Positions 14,964 to 18,669 of a stretch of DNA of 18,669 bases are shown here, one piece after another. Below the pieces are notes generated by a model. That model had not been told where the DNA came from. It worked only from the letters and a program-made list of their open reading frames with translations, and made no database searches. The translations under genes were made by a program, and so were the position numbers. Every line of letters begins with the position of its first letter. Position 1 is the stretch's first letter. The DNA is from Pseudonocardia autotrophica (lineage in GTDB: Bacteria > Actinomycetota > Actinomycetes > Mycobacteriales > Pseudonocardiaceae): the NCBI RefSeq assembly GCF_000717175.1, contig NZ_JNYD01000054.1:1-18669 (forward strand), written 5' to 3'.

Positions 14964-15635
14964 GTGGCGGCCCCGACCCGGCCCCTGATCGCGCGTGCGG
15001 AGCTCGCCGCGGACGTGCTCCCCGCGGCGGCCCGGCTCCTGGGCTGCACCGTCGAGGCGGACACGCCCGAGGGCCCGGTGGCGGTGGAGCTCGTCGAGGT
15101 GGAGGCCTACCGCGGGGCGGACGACCCGGCGTCGCACAGCTACCGGGGCCGGACCGCGCGCAACGCCGTGATGTTCGGCCCCGCCGGGCACCTGTACGTC
15201 TACTTCGTCTACGGCATGCACTTCTGCGCCAACGTCACCTGCCTGCAGGACGGCGAGGCCGGCGCGGTGCTGCTGCGCGCCGGGCGGGTGGTGTCGGACC
15301 CCGGGATCGCCCGGGTCCGGCGGCCGACCGCCCGGCGGGACGCCGACCTCGCCCGCGGGCCCGCCCGGCTGGCGTCGCTGCTGGGGCTGGGCCGCGAGCA
15401 CAACGGCGTCGACGTCACCTCGCCGGAGTCGCCGGTGCGCGTGGTGGCGGGGAAGCCCGTGCCGGCCGAGCGGATCCGCACGGGGCCGCGCGTGGGCGTC
15501 GCCGCCGCGCACGACACGCCCTGGCGGTTCTGGGTGGACGGGGCGCCCGAGGTGAGCCCGTACCGGCCCGGCCGCGTCCGGACCGTGACCTCGCGCGGCC
15601 GCACAGAAGTGGACACTCAAGGAAGGCCATCCTAA
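14964..15635 (+). CDS. mpg: 3-methyladenine DNA glycosylase, AAG/MPG family
   Basis: This 223-residue protein is an AAG-type glycosylase, which flips out and removes 3-methyladenine, hypoxanthine and related damaged purines. Against human AAG, Glu125 corresponds to Glu47 and Tyr127 to Tyr49 in VEVEAYRG. His136 corresponds to His58 in DDPASHS, the intercalating Tyr162 to Tyr83, and Asn169 to Asn90 in YGMHFCAN. All active-site positions are therefore kept. The GTG start directly abuts the argH stop and no ribosome site is obvious, pointing to coupling with argH. The last 19 or so residues after SPYRPGR look like a non-conserved tail. That stretch of DNA also holds the promoter and iron box of the next gene, and the TAA stop is the first half of that promoter's -10. 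Confidence 0.93.
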   Translation: MAAPTRPLIARAELAADVLPAAARLLGCTVEADTPEGPVAVELVEVEAYRGADDPASHSYRGRTARNAVMFGPAGHLYVYFVYGMHFCANVTCLQDGEAGAVLLRAGRVVSDPGIARVRRPTARRDADLARGPARLASLLGLGREHNGVDVTSPESPVRVVAGKPVPAERIRTGPRVGVAAAHDTPWRFWVDGAPEVSPYRPGRVRTVTSRGRTEVDTQGRPS

Positions 15636-15638
15636 CCT
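15610..15638 (+). promoter_or_regulatory. Promoter of the siderophore-binding lipoprotein gene, inside the 3' end of mpg
   Basis: TGGACA (15610-15615) and TAACCT (15633-15638) are separated by exactly 17 nt and match -35 and -10 consensus well. The -10 ends 7 nt before the GTG at 15646, which predicts a leaderless transcript. The -35 is in mpg codons and the mpg stop TAA forms the first three bases of the -10. Confidence 0.65.
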
Positions 15639-15640
15639 TC
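15622..15640 (+). promoter_or_regulatory. Candidate IdeR/DmdR iron box
   Basis: On the minus strand this 19-bp site reads GAAGGTTAGGATGGCCTTC. It matches the remembered IdeR/DmdR consensus TTAGGTTAGGCTAACCTAA at 12 of 19 positions, with one half (AGGTTAGG) essentially perfect. It overlaps the -10 of the promoter, the right place for iron-dependent repression. The downstream gene encodes an iron-siderophore-binding lipoprotein, so the context agrees. The second half-site is poor, hence moderate confidence. Confidence 0.5.
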
Positions 15641-15645
15641 CTGCC

Positions 15646-16671
15646 GTGTTCGTTGATCGTCGGCCAGGCCGACTCCTCTCGCTCGTCGGCCTGCTGCTCG
15701 CCGGCGCTCTCGTCCTCGCCGGGTGCAGCGGCTCCGGCGGGGACCAGCCCGGATCGGGCAGCACGGCGCCGTCCGGCACGCCGGGCGCGTTCCCGGCGAC
15801 CGTCACGCACAAGTTCGGCTCCACGACCGTGCCGGCCGCACCGCAGCGCGTCGTGTCGCTGGGCTACACCGACCAGGACGCGATCCTGGCGCTCGGCGTG
15901 GTCCCGGTCGCCGTCCGCGAGTTCACCGGCAACAAGCCCTCCGCCACCTGGGACTGGGCGCAGGACGAGCTGCAGGGGCAGCAGCCGCAGGTGCTGCCCG
16001 TCGGCGAGGTCGGCACCGAGGCGATCGCGGCGCTGCGGCCCGACCTGATCGTCGGGATCTCGGCGGGCCTGACCCAGGAGCAGTACGACACCTACTCGAA
16101 GATCGCGCCGACGATCGCGCAGCCCGCCGGGTTCGTCGACTACGGCACCCCGTGGCAGGACGCGACCCGCCTCACCGGGCAGGCGCTGGGCAAGCCGGCC
16201 GAGGCCGAGCAGCTGATCCGCGATCTGGAGGCGAAGTTCGCCCAGGTGAAGGCCGCGAACCCGGGGTTGCAGGGCAAGTCGGTGGCCGGCGTCCGGCCGA
16301 GCACGGCGGACAACGCGTCGTTCTTCGTGTGGGGGAGCCAGGACCTGCGCGCCCGCTTCTTCCAGGCACTGGGTATGACCATCCCGCAGGAGTTCGACCA
16401 CCTGGCCGGGTCCAACTTCTACGCCACGATCTCCACGGAGGAGATCTCGAAGCTCGACCCGGTCGACTCGATCGTGCTGATCACGGCGAGCGACGCCGAG
16501 ACGCAGGCCTTCCAGAACCTGCCCGGCTACTCCGGGCTGACGCCGGTCCAGCAGGGCCACGCGTTCACCCCGACGCCGGAGCAGTCCGCGGCGATGTCGT
16601 TCTCCAGCGTGCTGAGCCTGCCGGCGCTGCTCGACACGCTGCCGGCGGACATGAACGCGAAGCTGGCCTGA
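15646..16671 (+). CDS. Iron-siderophore ABC transporter substrate-binding lipoprotein (FecB/FepB type)
   Basis: The 341-residue protein begins with a basic n-region (RRPGR), a hydrophobic stretch and the lipobox LAGC with Cys27, so it should be exported and anchored as a lipoprotein. The mature part is a class-III periplasmic-binding fold. [20 protein letters not shown], then [10 protein letters not shown], and a C-terminal [15 protein letters not shown] are typical of ferric-siderophore binders. The ligand cannot be named; hydroxamate or mixed siderophores are common for this group in actinomycetes. No permease or ATPase is adjacent, so it must serve a transporter encoded elsewhere. The GTG start is supported by a strong promoter 7 nt upstream with an overlapping candidate iron box. 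A hairpin follows 16 nt after the stop, making it a single-gene unit between mpg and tyrS. Confidence 0.92.
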   Translation: MFVDRRPGRLLSLVGLLLAGALVLAGCSGSGGDQPGSGSTAPSGTPGAFPATVTHKFGSTTVPAAPQRVVSLGYTDQDAILALGVVPVAVREFTGNKPSATWDWAQDELQGQQPQVLPVGEVGTEAIAALRPDLIVGISAGLTQEQYDTYSKIAPTIAQPAGFVDYGTPWQDATRLTGQALGKPAEAEQLIRDLEAKFAQVKAANPGLQGKSVAGVRPSTADNASFFVWGSQDLRARFFQALGMTIPQEFDHLAGSNFYATISTEEISKLDPVDSIVLITASDAETQAFQNLPGYSGLTPVQQGHAFTPTPEQSAAMSFSSVLSLPALLDTLPADMNAKLA

Positions 16672-16686
16672 TCGCGCCCGACCTGC

Positions 16687-16717
16687 GGCCCGTTCCCCGG
16701 AACCCGGGGGACGGGCC
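16687..16717 (+). terminator. Hairpin terminator after the siderophore-binding lipoprotein gene
   Basis: GGCCCGTTCCCCGG (16687-16700) pairs with CCGGGGGACGGGCC (16704-16717) across a 3-nt loop. The 14-bp stem has one G-U pair. It begins 16 nt after the stop. No U-tract follows. It isolates the lipoprotein gene from tyrS. Confidence 0.7.
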
Positions 16718-16730
16718 GTCCGCGTGTCGG

Positions 16731-16735
16731 GGAGG
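16731..16735 (+). promoter_or_regulatory. Ribosome binding site of tyrS
   Basis: GGAGG lies 9 nt before GTG 16745 and selects that start over an in-frame GTG at 16724, which sits in the tail of the preceding terminator and has no ribosome site. The same bases form GAGGAT ending 7 nt before the GTG, so a weak leaderless -10 cannot be excluded. Confidence 0.5.
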
Positions 16736-16744
16736 ATTGGGGGC

Positions 16745-18016
16745 GTGAGCATCCTCGACGAGCTGGAGTGGCGCGGCCTCATCGCGCAGACCACCGACCT
16801 CGACGCCCTGCGCAAGGACCTCGGGGGACCCGAGCCGCTCACCCTGTATTGCGGGTTCGACCCGACCGCCGCCAGCCTGCACGCCGGACACCTGATCCCG
16901 CTGCTCACCCTGCGCCGCTTCCAGGAGGCCGGCGCCCGGCCGATCGTGCTGGCCGGCGGGGCGACCGGGCAGATCGGCGACCCGCGTGACGTCGGGGAGC
17001 GCTCGCTGCACAGCGTCGAGACGGTCACGGAGTGGGCCACCCGGATCCGCGGGCAGCTGGAGCGGTTCGTGACCTTCGACGACTCGCCCACCGGCGCGCT
17101 CGTGGCGAACAACCTGGACTGGACCGGGAACCAGGGCGTGCTGACGTTCCTGAGGGACATCGGGAAGCACTTCTCGGTCAACGTCATGCTGTCGCGGGAG
17201 ACGGTCAAGCGCAGGCTGGCCGGGGACGGGCTGTCGTACACGGAGTTCAGCTACCTCCTGCTGCAGTCCCAGGACTACCTCGAGCTGTACCGCCGCTACG
17301 GCTGCCGCCTGCAGATCGGCGGGTCGGACCAGTGGGGCAACATCGTCGGCGGGGCGGACCTGATCCGCCGGGTCGACGGCGGCAGCGCGCACGCCCTGAC
17401 CACCCCGCTGGTCACGGACTCCGAGGGCCGCAAGTTCGGCAAGTCGACGGGCGGGGGCAACATCTGGCTCGACCCGGAGCTGACGTCGCCGTACGCCTGG
17501 TACCAGTACTTCGTCAACGTCTCCGACGCCGACGCCGGCACGTACCTCCGGCTGTTCACCTTCCTGCCCCGCGAGGAGATCGAGGAGCTGGAGAAGGAGA
17601 CGGCGGAGCGGCCGCACCTGAGGCTGGCGCAACGCCGACTCGCGGAGGAGCTGACCACCCTGGTGCACGGGCCGGACGCCACGGCCCAGGTGATCGCCGC
17701 GTCGTCGGCGTTGTTCGGGCGGGGGGAGCTCGGCGGGCTCGAGGCCGGGACCCTCACCGCCGCGATGGCCGAGGTGTCGACCACCGACACCTCGCTCGGG
17801 GCGGGCGCCACGATCGTCGACCTCCTGGTCGGTACCGGGCTGGTCGAGAGCAGGGGGGCCGCGCGCCGCGCCGTGAAGGAGGGCGGGGCGTACGTGAACA
17901 ACACGAAGGTCGACGACGAGGAGTGGACCCCGTCGGAGGGGGACCTGCTCGCGGGTGGCTGGCTCGTGCTGCGCCGCGGCAAGCGGAACCTCGCCGGCGT
18001 GCGCGTGGAGCGCTGA
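16745..18016 (+). CDS. tyrS: Tyrosyl-tRNA synthetase
   Basis: TyrRS charges tRNA-Tyr with tyrosine. The 423-residue protein is a normal bacterial class-I enzyme. It has the HIGH-type motif HAGH (46-49) after [11 protein letters not shown], the [14 protein letters not shown] tyrosine-pocket region and the IGGSDQWGN segment. The KMSKS-type loop is KFGKS (230-234). The C-terminal 70 residues form the S4 RNA-binding domain ([19 protein letters not shown], then [11 protein letters not shown]). It lies between two terminators, so it is probably transcribed alone, but no strong promoter is visible in the short gap before it. I see no T-box leader. Downstream of its terminator is a ribosomal RNA operon. 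Confidence 0.96.
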   Translation: MSILDELEWRGLIAQTTDLDALRKDLGGPEPLTLYCGFDPTAASLHAGHLIPLLTLRRFQEAGARPIVLAGGATGQIGDPRDVGERSLHSVETVTEWATRIRGQLERFVTFDDSPTGALVANNLDWTGNQGVLTFLRDIGKHFSVNVMLSRETVKRRLAGDGLSYTEFSYLLLQSQDYLELYRRYGCRLQIGGSDQWGNIVGGADLIRRVDGGSAHALTTPLVTDSEGRKFGKSTGGGNIWLDPELTSPYAWYQYFVNVSDADAGTYLRLFTFLPREEIEELEKETAERPHLRLAQRRLAEELTTLVHGPDATAQVIAASSALFGRGELGGLEAGTLTAAMAEVSTTDTSLGAGATIVDLLVGTGLVESRGAARRAVKEGGAYVNNTKVDDEEWTPSEGDLLAGGWLVLRRGKRNLAGVRVER

Positions 18017-18051
18017 CGACGCGAGGTCGCCGAGATCACACGGACGGAATT

Positions 18052-18091
18052 CGGGCCCGGCACGCACTCCCGCGGGGGTGTGCCGGGCCCG
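18052..18091 (+). terminator. Strong hairpin terminator after tyrS
   Basis: CGGGCCCGGCAC (18052-18063) pairs perfectly with GTGCCGGGCCCG (18080-18091), a 12-bp stem around a 16-nt loop that can itself partly pair. It starts 35 nt after the tyrS stop. It should stop tyrS transcription before the rRNA operon. Confidence 0.78.
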
Positions 18092-18395
18092 TTCGCATCC
18101 GGGGCCGTCGGGGCGGCCGGGGTCGACCGCGAGGGTTCACCGCCGCGGGCGGGTCGAGGGGCCGTCGCGGCACGATCGCCGACAACCCGCCCCTGACCTG
18201 CGCGAACGTCGAAAGTGACCCCCCGGTTTCCGAGGCCCCGGAGCGGGTGTGTAACTTTCTCTCTCGTCGCCACGGTGGTCAGCACGACAGACCGGGACGG
18301 ATTCTCCGGCCCAGAGTCAGACCGCAGGCGGGCGACGACAATCGGTTCGGCCGAGCCCCCCGGGGCCCGAACGGACCGGCGCGGGACTTCGGTGC
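18092..18395. other. Gene-free region between tyrS terminator and rRNA promoter
   Basis: No convincing coding sequence is present: the frames here have mixed codon use and no family similarity I recognise. The only structure I see is an imperfect inverted repeat, GAAAGTGAC (18211-18219) and GTAACTTTC (18251-18259), 8 of 9 matching, flanking a GC-rich stretch. TAACTT at 18252-18257 resembles a -10, but no -35 fits. The region may hold upstream activating sites for the rRNA promoter. Confidence 0.5.
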
Positions 18396-18424
18396 TTGAC
18401 CCGGCCGGGGGACATGCGTAAGAT
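18396..18424 (+). promoter_or_regulatory. Ribosomal RNA operon promoter
   Basis: TTGACC (18396-18401) and TAAGAT (18419-18424) are separated by exactly 17 nt, close to the housekeeping-sigma consensus and typical of actinobacterial rrn promoters. The expected start point is near 18431, about 210 nt before mature 16S rRNA. The GC-rich stretch just after the -10 (AGGGGAGTTGCC) resembles known rrn initial regions. Other rrn promoters may lie further upstream. Confidence 0.78.
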
Positions 18425-18430
18425 AGGGGA

Positions 18431-18641
18431 GTTGCCTCCGAGCGGATCGCTCTGGTAGCGTGACAATCCGAGAAGGAAGCCCCGGATCGAGATCGCGGAC
18501 GCGGTCGAGTGAAGGTGTGCGGGTGTCTTTTGAGAACTCAACAGTGTGTCGAGCTAAGTGTTCTGGTGGTTTTTGTGCCAGTTCATGTTTGGTCTGCTGC
18601 CGGTCCCGTCCGGTGGGTGGACTGTTTTTGAGAGCCAGTTT
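18431..18641 (+). ncRNA. 16S rRNA precursor leader
   Basis: This is the transcribed leader before 16S rRNA, removed during rRNA maturation. It has a short hairpin near its start (GAGCG 18440-18444 with CGCTC 18448-18452). Further on is the conserved box TTTTGAGAACTCAACAG (18528-18544). T-rich tracts lie nearer to the mature end. One strand of the RNase III processing stem should lie here, but its partner is beyond the window and I cannot draw the pairing. Confidence 0.65.
18528..18544 (+). promoter_or_regulatory. rRNA leader antitermination-like box
   Basis: TTTTGAGAACTCAACAG matches the conserved sequence found in actinobacterial 16S leaders and between rRNA genes, discussed as part of the boxA/boxC antitermination or processing region. 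It lies about 100 nt before the 16S gene, as expected. The role is from family knowledge, not shown here. Confidence 0.5.
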
Positions 18642-18669
18642 TTGTTGGAGAGTTTGATCCTGGCTCAGG
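18642..18669 (+). rRNA. rrs: 16S ribosomal RNA, 5' end only
   Basis: The window ends in AGAGTTTGATCCTGGCTCAG (18649-18668), the near-universal 16S sequence at E. coli positions 8-27. Counting back puts the mature 5' end near 18642. Only about 28 nt are inside the window, so the gene is cut by the edge and the exact 5' end is approximate. Confidence 0.96.

Noticed and set aside
16672..16744. T-box or other amino-acid riboswitch for tyrS
   Set aside because: Only about 70 nt lie between the genes and nearly half is the terminator hairpin; there is no T-box sequence or specifier-loop structure.
18215..18421. Small open frame before the rRNA promoter
   Set aside because: Codon use is mixed, no ribosome site or family is seen, and it runs through the rRNA -35 and into the spacer.

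Overview
The window is very GC-rich, with a strong preference for G or C at third codon positions. It reads as chromosomal DNA from a high-GC actinomycete. An order such as Pseudonocardiales is plausible from the arginine gene order, the E. coli-type ArgG and the style of the rRNA leader, but that placement is inference. I see no tRNA gene, insertion sequence, phage gene or CRISPR array.

Left part (1-6300): mostly independent housekeeping or membrane genes. On the minus strand are a TMEM175-type ion-channel protein, a PucR/CdaR-type regulator, and a large membrane enzyme. The enzyme joins a rhomboid-like membrane half to a phosphatidylglycerol-lysyltransferase-type (DUF2156) domain and ends in a strong terminator hairpin. 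Divergent from it is a COG1237-type metallo-beta-lactamase-fold protein. That gene runs tail to tail into an AlkD-type DNA alkylation-repair glycosylase, and the two stop codons share one CTAG.

Middle (6341-15635): a complete arginine biosynthesis operon, argC-argJ-argB-argD-argF-argR-argG-argH, followed without a gap by mpg, a second and unrelated alkylpurine DNA glycosylase. ArgC, ArgJ, ArgB and ArgD take acetylglutamate to ornithine with acetyl recycling. ArgF, ArgG and ArgH take ornithine to arginine. ArgR is the repressor. Most junctions overlap by 1-17 nt. Two tandem ARG-box-like sites lie directly on the -35 and -10 elements of the argC promoter, closing the feedback loop. ArgB has the N-terminal extension typical of arginine-inhibited enzymes.

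Right part (15600-18669): an iron-siderophore-binding lipoprotein gene has its promoter and a candidate IdeR/DmdR iron box inside the 3' end of mpg. It ends at a terminator and is followed by tyrS, which ends in a second strong hairpin. After about 300 bases with no gene comes a consensus rRNA promoter, a processed leader with a conserved antitermination-like box, and the first bases of 16S rRNA at the right edge.

A recurring theme is that the first genes of transcription units (TMEM175, MBL, AlkD, argC, siderophore lipoprotein) have a -10-like hexamer ending 6-7 nt before the start codon. This predicts leaderless mRNAs. The most unusual protein is the rhomboid-like/DUF2156 fusion. Otherwise the window looks like well-organised core genome rather than a new defence or mobile system.
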